Assembly (NCBI GenBank): GCA_037042185.1
Contig: JAXQJY010000033.1
Location: forward strand, 1,302,001 to 1,366,000
DNA length: 64,000 bases
From: Sordariomycetes sp. S80-01Y
Taxonomy: Eukaryota; Ascomycota; Sordariomycetes
Direction of reading: 5' to 3'
Shown: one piece after another, positions 23,338-33,766 of the stretch
How the letters are laid out: every line of letters begins with the position of its first letter
How positions within the stretch are numbered: the stretch's first letter is position 1
Made by a program: the position numbers and the translations under genes
The notes under the pieces: generated by a model
The model's input: only the letters and a program-made list of their open reading frames with translations
Databases searched by the model: none
Told to the model about the DNA's origin: nothing

Positions 23338-23987
23338 TTTACCTCTTAGTACAATACTGGCGTCACATCCTATGATACCCCAGCATTCGCGAGCATGTTC
23401 TTCATGAAATGTTAATGTCACTATCCATAATGTCTGTTGGTGCACGAGCGTGTAATTGCATTATAAGGTCGTTACATGAGGAGCTTGCGAGTATGTTTTG
23501 ATTTCCTGGCGATGTGGAAAAAAAGCGATTGTTTTGATTTATTCTCGGTCCTAGCTCTGGTAGCCCACAGGATGGGGAGTAGGTGGGATAGACTGGGTAG
23601 CATTCACGAACCAGATGGTTGGTCACAAGGGGACATTAATTGAGACGCCGTGCTTCGTCATGTTTTGCGCACTATCGCGTCTCGCGTGAAGAACGGTGCT
23701 TTATTTTGATTGATTTCGTAGGATGAGTCGTGTTTACTACGGACGTGGGCCGGTGCATTGGGTCTTGTCTTGTGGCCGCCTGACTCCGCGACCCCCAGGC
23801 GGCCTGTTTGCGGCCATGCGTGTTTCGAGGTCGGGAAACCTTAGGGAGACGCAACGGGCAGAGAATCATCACCGCAGCAACTTGGTGCCGTAGAGAACCA
23901 TGTAACCCGATGCTGTGTGGGTTGGCTGTCCAACCTGTTGCTTACACCTCATAGGACAACATCAGCATCCAGAAAAGGCCTGGCCAG
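23338..23987. other. Convergent intergenic region
   Basis: Holds the 3' ends of the fusion regulator and the MDR oxidoreductase. No gene seen. Confidence 0.4.
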
Positions 23988-25106
23988 TCAAGGCAGGAAC
24001 AAGACCTGCTGCCCCCAAAAGCTATTGGTCTCCGCAACTTCGAGCGCCTCCTCCCATTCCTCGAACCTATAGCCTCCATTCACAACCTCGTGCCCCGCAA
24101 CGTTTCCCAATCTAACCACGCCCGTCTCGATCATCTTGATCAGGTCACTGAGCTGGGAACGCGTATACATCCACTGTCCCTTGACCGTGATGTTGCGCAT
24201 CATTAGACTCATGTAGGGGACCGTCACTTCCAAGAGCGCTCCGAGGAATACGCAGCGTCCGTGGCAGCGGATGCTGTCTAGTGCGGCGGTGAGATGGCCC
24301 GAGCTTCCAGTGGCGGTTGGGGGTGAGGTGTCGATCACAGCATCTGCTGCGCCGTGGGGACAGAGAGCCCGGATGGCGTTGGTGTCGGCTTCGGGATCCC
24401 CCGTGAGCTCAAGAGACACAATGTTCTTGTAACGAGAGGTGAGGGGCTCGAGTTTGGAAGCAGAGCGTGAAAGGGCAATTACGCGGCACCCTATTTGAGC
24501 TGCGAGCTCGGCAACGGCTCCTGAGTATTGTCCTGTGGCAGGGCAGACGACAACCGTTTCGCCCGCTCGGAGTTTCGCGGCGCTGACGCCGCCATTGGCA
24601 ACAGAAAGGCGCTCGATATACTCCAGATCAGCAAAGGAGTAACCCATCTTCGCACATAGGAGGTCCTCGTCGAGGGTTATACAGTTCTCCAAAGGTACAG
24701 TCGTGACGTCCGCCCAGACACCCGGCCAAGCCTTCATGAGCTTCGCTTGTTTAGACATGCCCATGTCGGTCAGCCCAAGCAGGAACTGCGTCTGCTCAGG
24801 ATCGTCCCTAGAGATGACGTAGCCGTTAATCCAAATGAGGCGGCCCGGCTCGAGGGTGACGGCGTCAGAGCCTACGGCCAGGATCCGCGCGACGGCGGAG
24901 TTTCCTCCAGTGAATGGTGTCGAGAAAGGAACCGTGAGCTGCCCCTGAAAGCCCTTGCGGTAGTGCGGCCGGATGGTCGTTGAGAGGATGCGGACGAGGG
25001 CCGTACCATTTGGGATGTCTTTAGGGACGGGCTTGGTTTTGAGAGTTAGGGGCTGTTTGAAGTCGTCCAGCACGAGGGTCTTTGAGGTTGAAGGAAGCGA
25101 GGCCAT
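23988..25106 (-). CDS. Medium-chain dehydrogenase/reductase (alcohol dehydrogenase-like)
   Basis: NAD(P)H-dependent oxidoreductase of the MDR superfamily; substrate unknown. Intronless, 372 residues, starting MASLPSTSKTLVLDDFKQP. The N-terminal GroES-like part reads VRILSTTIRPHYRKGFQGQL and FTGGNSAVARILAVGSDAV. The Rossmann part has the nucleotide-binding turn in ETVVVCPATGQYSGAVAELAAQIGCRVIALSRS, which departs from the usual GxGxxG. The zinc-ligand motifs GHE and the four structural cysteines of classical alcohol dehydrogenases are not seen, so this is a zinc-independent MDR. The following gene on the same strand is a Zn2Cys6 factor, which could be its regulator, but they are 376 bp apart and nothing in the sequence proves the link. 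Confidence 0.85.
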   Translation of the reverse strand: MASLPSTSKTLVLDDFKQPLTLKTKPVPKDIPNGTALVRILSTTIRPHYRKGFQGQLTVPFSTPFTGGNSAVARILAVGSDAVTLEPGRLIWINGYVISRDDPEQTQFLLGLTDMGMSKQAKLMKAWPGVWADVTTVPLENCITLDEDLLCAKMGYSFADLEYIERLSVANGGVSAAKLRAGETVVVCPATGQYSGAVAELAAQIGCRVIALSRSASKLEPLTSRYKNIVSLELTGDPEADTNAIRALCPHGAADAVIDTSPPTATGSSGHLTAALDSIRCHGRCVFLGALLEVTVPYMSLMMRNITVKGQWMYTRSQLSDLIKMIETGVVRLGNVAGHEVVNGGYRFEEWEEALEVAETNSFWGQQVLFLP

Positions 25107-25482
25107 TATTGCTGGATGTTTGATTTTCAAGTATTCGAATAATTAAGAGATGGTTCGAGACTGTCGATGAAGACTTGAGAGGAATTGTGCTTGCCTTCCT
25201 CAGGGCCAGCTCTGGATCGGTCTCATTTATAGACCATCGTCATAACCCATCTTTATTCCGGAGGCCCCAAATAAGCCACATAGGTGCTTCTTCGGACCAA
25301 AGTACACTCCTAACACCGGAAAGCACTTACGGACATCGCAGTTTACGGTCGACAGTCCCGGAAGATCAGCGCTGGCGTTTGTAAGTCGCGGCCGTAGCGG
25401 GCGAGGGCACTTCCCAAAGCGGTAACCATGCAAGCGATATCTCCGGCCTACATCTCCGGTGCCGTGCAAGAACTAAAGGCCT
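25107..25482. promoter_or_regulatory. Promoter of MDR oxidoreductase and 3' end of Zn2Cys6 factor
   Basis: 376 bp between two minus-strand genes. Nothing distinctive was recognised. Confidence 0.35.
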
Positions 25483-27708
25483 CTAGGGGACCATATCAGG
25501 CAGTGGCGGATCTATCATCATGTCATCTAGAGTATCGTCGCGCAAATAGCGGTCAATTGTGTTCTGTGTGCCGTTAGTGACATTGTTACAGCAGCTCCCG
25601 AGCTTGGCAAATACGCACCCAGTCTAGTCCCTCAGTGGTGCTGAAGAAGCTGTCAATCGGGAGGAGATCATCGAAATTGATATGGTCGTCGCCAACATAC
25701 GGCTGGGCCATCATCAAATCTGCTGTTGGCGGTTGCAAGGGGAACGGGGTCGAATTGTTGGGGGTTGCGATCTCAAGCGTTGACTCCGACGCAGCGAGAC
25801 TACTCCCTTTGGAAGAACACTTTGGAGTATCAACCCTGACCAAGATTGCTCGCAGGACCTTGGCCGCATGTCTAGCATCTGAAGAGGCGCTGCTACGCGC
25901 TGACCACATATTCTCAGCGGTGCGGAGGATGTTTATTCGGTGAGCTCTGTCCTCCGGACTGGGCGGCGGGTTAGCATCAGCATCTGTGGGAAGGGGTTCA
26001 AAGCTCACTTCATGGTCGTGCAGTCGTTGAGTTCGAGGCAGATAATCATAGCCGCAACCAGGAATCCATGCAACGTTAGACTCGAAACCATGTATCTGTC
26101 CTCGTAAAGCCTGCCTCCAGGCTGAGTCTCCCGATCAACCTCGATATGCATGTCAAACATCTTCAGCGCAGCATCTCGACATACTTCCAAGGCGTAGGTG
26201 CAAATTTGGCCCTGGCCTCCACCCAGAAGGAAAGACCTGAAGAGCATGCAGCGACTCATCTGGTACATGAGTTCCAGCATAATTCGATGGAAGATGGTGT
26301 GGTTGGCGTCTGTGAAGGATGTGTCCCGGATGGGCCGATATTTGAGGCTCTGCGGTATCGACAAGTACCACTCCTCAAGTGCCGTTGATTGCTTTCTAGC
26401 CCCTTCGACAGAATGGATTAGTATCCCGAGAGCATGTCGCATGATTCGTCTGAATATGGGGAGCATGTGTGACTTCGTCGCATAGGCGAGAATGGGGCTC
26501 GGATCCTTGGGCGGGCGTGGGCTTAGACTGACGCTATCTTCGTCGAAGTCTTCGTCTTCGAGATTGAGCGGATGTCCCGCATCGCACATGTCCTCATGGG
26601 TCATAGGTGGCATGCCGTGTTGCTGTGAAAAGAGTAGGTCGTAAGACTCGATGGCGAACCACACCCGCCGCCTCATCTCCGCTTCGAAGGGCGTCATCTT
26701 CGAGAATACCTTGCTAGCGTCTCTATGATAGCCCTGTCTTTGTGCAAGGCGAATTGCTACGCTGTATAAGGTCCAGATGACGGGATCTCTTTCTTGGTTG
26801 TGGAAGTTCCGAGTATGGGCGTGCATTATGAGCGCCTCGACGGATAGGGGCCTGGACTTTAGATACTGGCCGGAGATCAGACATCGCGCTGCCATTTTCA
26901 TGTACGACAGCGAGTCATAATGTGATGTTGGTTGAGAGAGTGACGTGCCCTTCATTGTAGCCACCAAAGTGCCACAGCTGAGTATTGAGAAGAAGATGCT
27001 GATCCACAACAGACTTGTCGACTCAGGGGCATCCCAAAAAGCTGCATATTTCCTCTGGAACTGGCCCGTATGCAAGATCGGCACGGCGACGAACTTTGCG
27101 GAGAAGTAAGCAGTGATGAGCTTGTCGACGTCTGAGCGGGGTGGCAGAGCTTTCAAGATCTCGTCCATGGTGACATGGGGAAGGTAACCGAAAAGTATAT
27201 CAGGATCATCTGCTACGGTTCTGTCGCACGGGAGTCCGGATTCGTTGTCCTCATCGAGTGCGCTCTGAATATCACGGATGCTCTCCACCAAAGCTGACCA
27301 GGACGTCGCTCCCTCGTAAGTCCAAGTCTCGGGATCCAGCGACCCATGGTCGAGCTGTGATGGGCGACTGTTATTAATGATAGTCGTATCAGATGGAGAA
27401 ACCTTAAAGCCTCGATTCTGATTGCTGGCAAGGCTCCTCACCAGGTCCTCAAGCTTGGTGAGGCGTTGTTGGACCTCGGGCCTGCTGCCCAGCACTCCGC
27501 CGTTCGTCATCGAGGACGCAGGGCCGAAGCGACAGGCGTCCTCTCCCCCTCTCTTCTCGCACGCTCCGCAAGGCTGTCGCCTGTCGCATCTAGATTTGCG
27601 CTTTTGGCACGCAATGCACGAGACTGCTGGCCTATTACGCTTGACCTTCCGTGGCTCGCGACTAGCGGGGAAGACGGTAGTAAATTGTGATGGCGCTGCT
27701 TCAGGCAT
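25483..27708 (-). CDS. Zn2Cys6 transcription factor with fungal-specific TF domain
   Basis: Nuclear regulator of unknown target. Three exons (27708-26009, 25946-25619, 25563-25483) give 702 residues. The zinc cluster lies near the N-terminus with Cys31, 34, 41, 47, 50 and 59 (SCIACQKRKSRCDRRQPCGAC). A linker (LTKLEDLVRSL) follows. The fungal_trans homology region (about 230-480) contains LITAYFSAKFVAVPILHTGQFQRKY, AIRLAQRQGYHRDASKVFSKMTPFEAEMRRRVWFAIESYDLLFSQQHGMP, the hallmark middle of this domain. The last two exons encode an acidic, Pro/Ser-rich end (NTIDRYLRDDTLDDMMIDPPLPDMVP) that could act in activation. The start MPEAAPSQF is the first ATG giving a usual distance to the cluster. Confidence 0.9.
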
Positions 27709-28119
27709 GATTTGGAGTAGGTCAATGGAAATGGGAAGATGCGCGTAATGACACTCTACCGATTGCAGCTGGCAGCCCAAAGTTGGTGGCGATGAGTGAG
27801 GTTGAGGAGGCAGTACGCAGGTGACAAAAAGAGGCAGGTCAAAATCTGTCAATATATGACTGATCATCACCACAGCCCCTTTTCCTCCCGAGGGGCATCC
27901 GTTGTTTGGCGGCTACGGAGATACGTTATGTGTCGGGAATGCTGAACTCACGAAATGACGTGCAGAAACACCAATGGTTAGCCGCGAGGCCAGCTAATTT
28001 GGATCTATAGTTCTTCAATTGACCGGTAATATACAATAAGTACGCAGCTGCTCTAATGCTAAAGCTCTCCTGGAGTTCGTCGAGCTAGGCCTCATTTCTA
28101 TATACAACATTGGTATCTA
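27709..28119. promoter_or_regulatory. Promoter of Zn2Cys6 factor and 3' end of PPR gene
   Basis: 411 bp, relatively A+T-rich around 27990-28110. No gene seen. Confidence 0.35.
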
Positions 28120-30489
28120 CTACTTGTGCTGCTCAAGTCCGCTCTCAAGGAACTTTCGCTGATTCTCATCAATGATGCGTGACATCATCTTGAGTGCCTG
28201 CGCCTGATCCCGCAACTTGGCAAAGCCATTAAATGTGGCCTGGTCAGGCCGATAACCCAGTGTCTCGAGGTCTCGCAGCGCCCCTACCGTCGAACCCACA
28301 TCCTGTCGGGAGGCGTACGTGTTGACGAGAGTGTTGCTCGTAACGAGGTTGGGTGTGACCCCATTTTCCAACATTATCTGTTTAATCTGGTCAAACAGCT
28401 TGCGCTCCTTGTGCCTGCCCAAACCGGCGAGGATGATGGCGAAAGTATAGACACTGGGCGGAGGATGGACGCCACTTTCGGAGTCCCTGAAATTGTCCTT
28501 CAGCATGTCGCCGAAAATCTCGAGACCTGGCCGCACCAAAGCATGGGACTGCATCATGGCCAGGATGAAGGAGTCGTGGATGAGAGTACCCCGTGCCCTC
28601 ACGATGGCATGAGTTCCTTTGCCATCGCCTTCTGGATCTCGGAGACGATCTGTGAAAAAGCTGTACATCGACATCAAGTCGTAAGGTCGCCACAAGCTCT
28701 TGACATATCCTCGTAACACGAGAGCTAGGGTCTCTGCGCAAGGAGTCAAGGGGCTCCTTTCTGGTTCCGGAATGCTCTCATGCAGGAGCGGTAGCAGGGT
28801 CTCTTTGTATCTCCACGATTGTGTGTCGACGCCCTCGGCTTCGTCCCAAATCAGATAAGGTAGGGTCTGCGGAATGAGACTTTGTAGAGGGCCGAGTTCG
28901 AACCGTCTGCCGTAAAACCGGAGCATGGCGATGAAAGCGGCTTGACTTTGCCGAGCCAGGTGAGGCTTGTCAGCGGTTGGCCGCTGCTGCTCGCTACCGA
29001 AAAGCCAAGGCTGAGCGGGGTGCTGCAAGGCAACTCCACGAGCCTCATCCTGGACACGAAGGTAGATCGCATGGATGGCATGCTTTGCCAGAAGGCTTTC
29101 GGGGGCACCGCCGGCCTTGCAGAACTCGAGAGCCTCCCGCAGCCGGTCATCGTTGTAGGTGTGCCGAGCGCCTTTCAGCAAAACATCAAACGCTTTCTCG
29201 TCGAACTTCAAGCCGTTGTCTGTAAACAATTTGGCGAGATGAAAGGCTTCAGAAAACTCATTACGCTCACACAGAGTCTCCATGGCAGCTGTAACTGAGA
29301 TGGCATTTGGGAGGAACCCACTTTCCATCAGCCTTTGCAGCACCTGGGTCGGGGGGAACCTTGACTTTTCACCCATATACTTCTGGTGAAGTACTGAGGT
29401 AATGACCGAAGCAAACTTGGGCCCCATCAAATTCTCACCGCGGCTGGCTAACCCCATCAGGATTCCAATTGCTTCATCTCGATGGTCATCAGAAGCTCTA
29501 AGCCCACCCAGTCTCCGAGCGAATTGAAGGGCGGTATCAGACGGAAGGGCGAGGCCTTTGTCCTCGATTGCTTTGTATAGCTCAAGAGCCTGACTCTGTG
29601 AGAGATGTTTCGGAAACCTCCCCAGCGTCTTCATGAGCCTTTCCAGTGTCGAGGCGCGGACAGCCCCAGCCGTATCAGATCTTATACACTGGAGCATAAC
29701 CCGAAAGGTTTGAGTCGCTAGTTCGCGTTTGCTTTTTCCACGGATCTCTGGCGTTTGAAGAAGGCCGTCGATGATCAGAAAGACATCGTTCAAGACGTAG
29801 ACTGGAGGGAGAGGTGTCGTGGCTGTAGATAGCACCATAGCGACCTTATCGGGGCGCTTTAACAGTGCTGTCAACATGAGTGGTCTCCATATCCGCGTGC
29901 GTCGTTCGACCGATGTTTGAGCCCAAACCTCTCCAAGCCCATCTCCCAGCAACTCCTCCAGCCAAGGGACTTCTCTTGTGAACCACTTCGGCTTTTTACC
30001 AGCTCTGATCATATCAGAAATCGTGCCCCAAAAGTTGCGACGCATCTTCAAAGAGCTAAGGTCTTCCGGAATCGTAGGAAGCTGACGGGAATCTAAGTCC
30101 CATATTGACGGATCTGGATCTGGGCCTTCATTGTGTTTTATAGACTTTTTTCGTCTCTTGCTTTGGCCATCATCGCCGCGCCGATGTGCAAAGGCAGATT
30201 TGAAGGCATCGGGCGCTGGGTTGACCGCATTGCCTTGTGAGGATGGTATAGAATCGGAGTTTCGAGATCGGCGAGGACTCCGAGCAAAGCGACTGTTGCT
30301 GGCACAGTCTGAGGGCGCAGCAGTTGGCTGATCGCCGTCAGCTGGCACTGAGATCGGAGCTGAGGCTTCACTCGCAAAGAAGCGGCTGATTGGTGGTCGC
30401 TGGATCGGACGGGTTTGTCGGCCGGGTTGAGGTGCTTGTGTTGCTTGCAGTCTTCGACTGCAGGCTCGGCAAGTCCACGCTGCCTTCAT
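28120..30489 (-). CDS. Mitochondrial pentatricopeptide repeat (PPR) protein
   Basis: RNA-binding helical-repeat protein, probably acting on mitochondrial transcripts. Intronless, 789 residues. The N-terminus MKAAWTCRACSRRLQATQAPQPG is Arg-rich, free of acids and has the CxxC opening common in fungal mitochondrial presequences (RFFASEAS may be the cleavage area). PPR-like helix pairs are spread over about 270-770; the clearest are MESGFLPNAISVTAAMETLCERNEFSEAFHLAKLFTDNGL, and VTPNLVTSNTLVNTYASRQDVGSTVGALRDLETLGYRPDQATFNGF near the end. It resembles large fungal PPR proteins for mitochondrial mRNA maturation, but I cannot name the orthologue. It diverges from the Cwf18 gene over 359 bp. Confidence 0.85.
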   Translation of the reverse strand: MKAAWTCRACSRRLQATQAPQPGRQTRPIQRPPISRFFASEASAPISVPADGDQPTAAPSDCASNSRFARSPRRSRNSDSIPSSQGNAVNPAPDAFKSAFAHRRGDDGQSKRRKKSIKHNEGPDPDPSIWDLDSRQLPTIPEDLSSLKMRRNFWGTISDMIRAGKKPKWFTREVPWLEELLGDGLGEVWAQTSVERRTRIWRPLMLTALLKRPDKVAMVLSTATTPLPPVYVLNDVFLIIDGLLQTPEIRGKSKRELATQTFRVMLQCIRSDTAGAVRASTLERLMKTLGRFPKHLSQSQALELYKAIEDKGLALPSDTALQFARRLGGLRASDDHRDEAIGILMGLASRGENLMGPKFASVITSVLHQKYMGEKSRFPPTQVLQRLMESGFLPNAISVTAAMETLCERNEFSEAFHLAKLFTDNGLKFDEKAFDVLLKGARHTYNDDRLREALEFCKAGGAPESLLAKHAIHAIYLRVQDEARGVALQHPAQPWLFGSEQQRPTADKPHLARQSQAAFIAMLRFYGRRFELGPLQSLIPQTLPYLIWDEAEGVDTQSWRYKETLLPLLHESIPEPERSPLTPCAETLALVLRGYVKSLWRPYDLMSMYSFFTDRLRDPEGDGKGTHAIVRARGTLIHDSFILAMMQSHALVRPGLEIFGDMLKDNFRDSESGVHPPPSVYTFAIILAGLGRHKERKLFDQIKQIMLENGVTPNLVTSNTLVNTYASRQDVGSTVGALRDLETLGYRPDQATFNGFAKLRDQAQALKMMSRIIDENQRKFLESGLEQHK

Positions 30490-30848
30490 GTCGTTGAGCC
30501 GTCGAGTGATGGTGCAGGTAGAGAGTCATCATGGCGCTATGTTCTTAACATTGTTGCCGAGTTGACACGGGTTTCACGGTTGATGCGGGTTCGGAAGTCG
30601 AGATGTAGGAAAAAGTGAAGAGCGCGAGTTCAAGTTGACGAGGATAGTACCGGCGGGTCCTGTCGCGGTAGCGGAGGCTCCACTCAATTTTCTTGTGTTT
30701 GTAACTTCGACCTTCAAGCCGCATCACTCCCAACAAACCGAGACCTTCACATCCTCCTCGAGGTTTATACTCGCCCACTCCAAACTCGTCGCTGATATTT
30801 CTCGAAACTGTACACTCGGATGCCCCGAAACTTTGACACCCACACGCA
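30490..30848. promoter_or_regulatory. Divergent promoter, PPR / Cwf18
   Basis: 359 bp shared by two divergent start codons, one for a mitochondrial RNA-binding protein and one for a spliceosome protein. Confidence 0.4.
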
Positions 30849-31475
30849 ATGTCGTCACAAACGAACCTGAGCGCAGCGGCGGACGACCGCAAAGCTCGTC
30901 TCGCCAACCTCCGAAACCTCAAGCGCAAGCAGCCAACCGATGAAGTTGTCGCGCCTGAGTCAACAAGATCTCCATCGCCCCCTGTGACTGAAAAGGACGT
31001 CTCATCTTTACACTTATCTGGAAGGAACTACGATGCGGAATTGAAGGGGCCGAAACTTGGATTCGACGCTCCGCCCACCCTTGCTCTCGAGAAGGCCACG
31101 CTGGAGGAACAAGCTGCTGCTTTAGCGGAGGAAACGAAGAAAAGGGCAGAGGAGGATGCCAAAGATGATAAGGGGATCGACCTGTTCAAGCTGCAACCAA
31201 AGAAACCGAATTGGGATCTGAAGAGAGACTTGGAGAAGAAGATGGAGATACTCAACGTCAGGACGGACAACGCTATTGCGAGACTGGTACGCGAGAGGAT
31301 CACGGCGGCACAAAAAACTAAGCAAAAGAGCGACGGTGTGACAGATGCTGGGACGGATGGGGAGGCGGCTGGTGTGGATGGTACAACTCTGGTAGAGGGG
31401 TTGCGGATGCGGGAGAGGGAGGAGAAAGAGGAAGAGAGAAGAGAACGTCAGGAAGAGGATTCACTGGCTTCGTGA
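30849..31475 (+). CDS. cwf18: Pre-mRNA splicing factor Cwf18 (CCDC12 family)
   Basis: Component of the Prp19/NineTeen-associated spliceosome complex in the nucleus. Intronless, 208 residues. The N-terminal helix reads AAADDRKARLANLRNLKRKQP, and the family signature follows as LHLSGRNYDAELKGPKLGF (about 56-74). A helical Glu/Lys-rich coiled coil leads to the most conserved block IDLFKLQPKKPNWDLKRDLEKKMEILNVRTDNAIARLVRERI (about 108-150). The C-terminus is a highly charged EEKEEERRERQEE tail. The stop codon lies 53 bp from that of the zinc-knuckle gene, so the two transcripts must overlap or terminate very close together. Confidence 0.92.
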   Translation: MSSQTNLSAAADDRKARLANLRNLKRKQPTDEVVAPESTRSPSPPVTEKDVSSLHLSGRNYDAELKGPKLGFDAPPTLALEKATLEEQAAALAEETKKRAEEDAKDDKGIDLFKLQPKKPNWDLKRDLEKKMEILNVRTDNAIARLVRERITAAQKTKQKSDGVTDAGTDGEAAGVDGTTLVEGLRMREREEKEEERRERQEEDSLAS

Positions 31476-31528
31476 TTATAATTATCCGTGGCGCAAAAGT
31501 TGCCACGCGACCCAACGCCGCTACCGAC

Positions 31529-32478
31529 CTATCTATCTGCGCTATCCTTCTCTCGAGTCATCGCCAAACGCCTACTAAAGGGACTCAAACTGCGCCCTCG
31601 AGGAGATTCAGCAGTAACTGACGCTTGCCGCCTGCTTCGTCCGGGCCCAAACTGATGGCCTCTATGACCGCTTGTGGAGTCTCTGGATCGAGGCGGCGAG
31701 TCTCTGGGTGCTGGGGACCTCGACGAAAAGTGCCGTGTCCTGCTAGGTGCATTCTCAGTAGTGGGATGCTCGAAGGGCCGAGTGTCGTCTCTCTCTCGGT
31801 ATCGTCTGTCCGAACGGCGAGGCATCGCTCGATTGTCCTCCGAGACGGAGCGTCGACGTCGAACCGGTGGCGAGTGGCTGCGGCCCGCAATTTGTTGACG
31901 GTTGCGAATTTCGCCGTGACCTCCATAGTTGTAATTAGGCGCTCGATCTCTCAGTGAAGGAGAACGGGTCTCCTTCCTGGGGGGAGGAGATCGAGAATCC
32001 CTCGTTGAAATCGTCGAAACAGATTCTGAAGAGGCTGACCTAGATCTCTGTTGCCTCATAACAGAGCGATCACCGTCCTCGTCACTGTCCTCCAGTTCCG
32101 ACTTTCTAGCCCTTTCAGCCTCCAGTTTAGCAATTTCTTGATCTGCGGTGCCCTTTCTGTGACTTGGTCAGCGCGGTCTATGAAACCCACAAGGGGCAAG
32201 ATCCGTACTTCTGCTCTGTAGCAGTAGGCGTAGCCTCAGTGAGCTTGGGCACTAGCTTAGGATTCCGGAGTTGTTGTGACCTGGATGGTCGCGAGACGTA
32301 TGGTCGCTCTTGTGATGAAGCCTTGCATTCATAAGAGTAGTGGCTTGCCCATTCGTTAGTCTTCTAGACTGTCGTGATGGGTTGAATTAGTATACTTATC
32401 TCGCTTCAAACACTTTTGGCATTGCACATTGGCCGGAGTGCCTTTCGAAGGCCCTCCACGACCTCTGAAGGTAAACAT
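31529..32478 (-). CDS. Zinc-knuckle RS-rich protein (ZCCHC10-like)
   Basis: Likely nuclear RNA-associated protein. Three exons (32478-32396, 32343-32209, 32156-31529) give 281 residues. It begins MFTFRGRGGPSKGTPANVQCQKCLKR, and the knuckle is completed across intron 1 as CQKCLKRDNHYSYEC. That spacing, C-x2-C-x5-H-x4-C, has one residue more before His than a canonical CCHC knuckle, so the intron 1 boundary should be checked. ERPYVSRPSRSQQLRNPKLVPKL follows, a conserved block of fungal ZCCHC10-like proteins. From about residue 110 the protein is Arg/Ser/Pro-rich with many SR, RS and SP pairs, as in splicing-related proteins. It diverges from the R3H gene 1.3 kb away. Confidence 0.82.
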
Positions 32479-33766
32479 GGTTTGATGGGTGCAGAACTCT
32501 CTTTTCGTCATGTCGATCAGGGATGATGGTAGTCAAGGCTGGACTTGACTTTGCTGCTGAAATCACGTGACAGAGACACTTCTTGTACTACCTATAGGTA
32601 GTAAGGTAGGCAGCGCATACCTAAGGTGCTGCTGAGTAGGCCATGCACGAAATAATTCGGGACAACGTGGCCTAGTAGGATGGAAAGTGGTCAATTAGAG
32701 CCGGTTGGTTTTCGAGGGTCATTTGTGCCTTTTGTATAAAGATTCAACGCCGCAATTCTCGGGGGTTTTGCGACCTCCCCTGTAGTGCGTCAGGTGCTAT
32801 GGTCCCTATACCACCTTAGTCTTCGAGCATTACATAAGCCGTCTCTTGGCACACGAGCTGAACCTGAAGTCAAGCTCAGCAGCACACGGCGGTCTTTCGG
32901 CTGGCATCAATTCATCGGTTCTCTGATTCTGCTTCAGTGCCTTGCGTTAGGTTCTTCAGGGTTTCCTACCAGCCGATTGTCAACGACAGCAATCGACGTT
33001 CGACTGCGCTGGATACCTGTCGGCAGTCAGCAACGGAAGCCTGATCCGATGGCAACGCCTTGCACTTTCTAATCCGTGGACTGCTCCCCACCAACGGCAC
33101 AAGTCTTTCTGCACGACGCCTCGCATCCTCGGCGCCCTTCGACCTTCGCCGAGTAGCTGCCTGCTTGCCGTATTCGCAGGCTGAATCCGTCCCTTGTCAT
33201 CATCGGACCCAAGAGTTGTGGCTTTGGCTCAGATTTGAGGTTTGTCTCCATTCTGTCCCTGAACCCTGTCATCAACAAATTATGGACTGGCGCCATTGCG
33301 ATTTGGGCTGCGAACCGCCTTCGCAGCGTCAGTCTCCAACTTCTTTTCCTTCCAGTCCTTACCCAGCACTCCATTTCACCGCTGCTTACTTGAAACCAAG
33401 TCGATCAAATTCTCACCGTACTATAGTGGATTACGAGACAAACCAAACAGAAGGACTTGTCGGCGGCAACGACGACGACAGCCGCGCGAAGGGGAGAGGA
33501 GCAACGTTTTTGTCACGACCATGAGCACCGCTACCCTGTTTTCGATTTCCCGGTTCGGACGCATCGACTCTTCGACTTCTTGATTCACTCTTTCGAGTAC
33601 TTTTGCAGATGACAGTCGCGCTGTCACCGACATTGACCGACTTAACCTGCTGCCAATAGAGCTCATTCTGGACTGACCCGAGCCTCCCTTACTACGGGTA
33701 GAACAGAGGGGCGGGTTTGGATATCCCATCATTATATTGTAATTGCCTGTTTTGGTTTGCGTGATA
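32479..33766. promoter_or_regulatory. Long divergent region, zinc-knuckle / R3H genes
   Basis: 1.29 kb without a supported gene. It has a CCTATAGGTAGTAAGGTAGG-like patch at 32589-32627. The right half (33060-33760) is probably the leader of the R3H gene; frames there are not protein-like. Confidence 0.4.

Noticed and set aside
24747-24983. Short frame opposite the MDR gene
   Set aside because: Antisense shadow of a supported coding sequence.
23988-28000. Possible secondary-metabolite cluster (oxidoreductase plus two Zn2Cys6 proteins)
   Set aside because: No polyketide synthase, NRPS, terpene cyclase, P450 or transporter nearby; flanked by housekeeping genes.
33060-33524. 154-codon frame before the R3H gene
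   Set aside because: Lies in the presumed leader; low-complexity, no motif.
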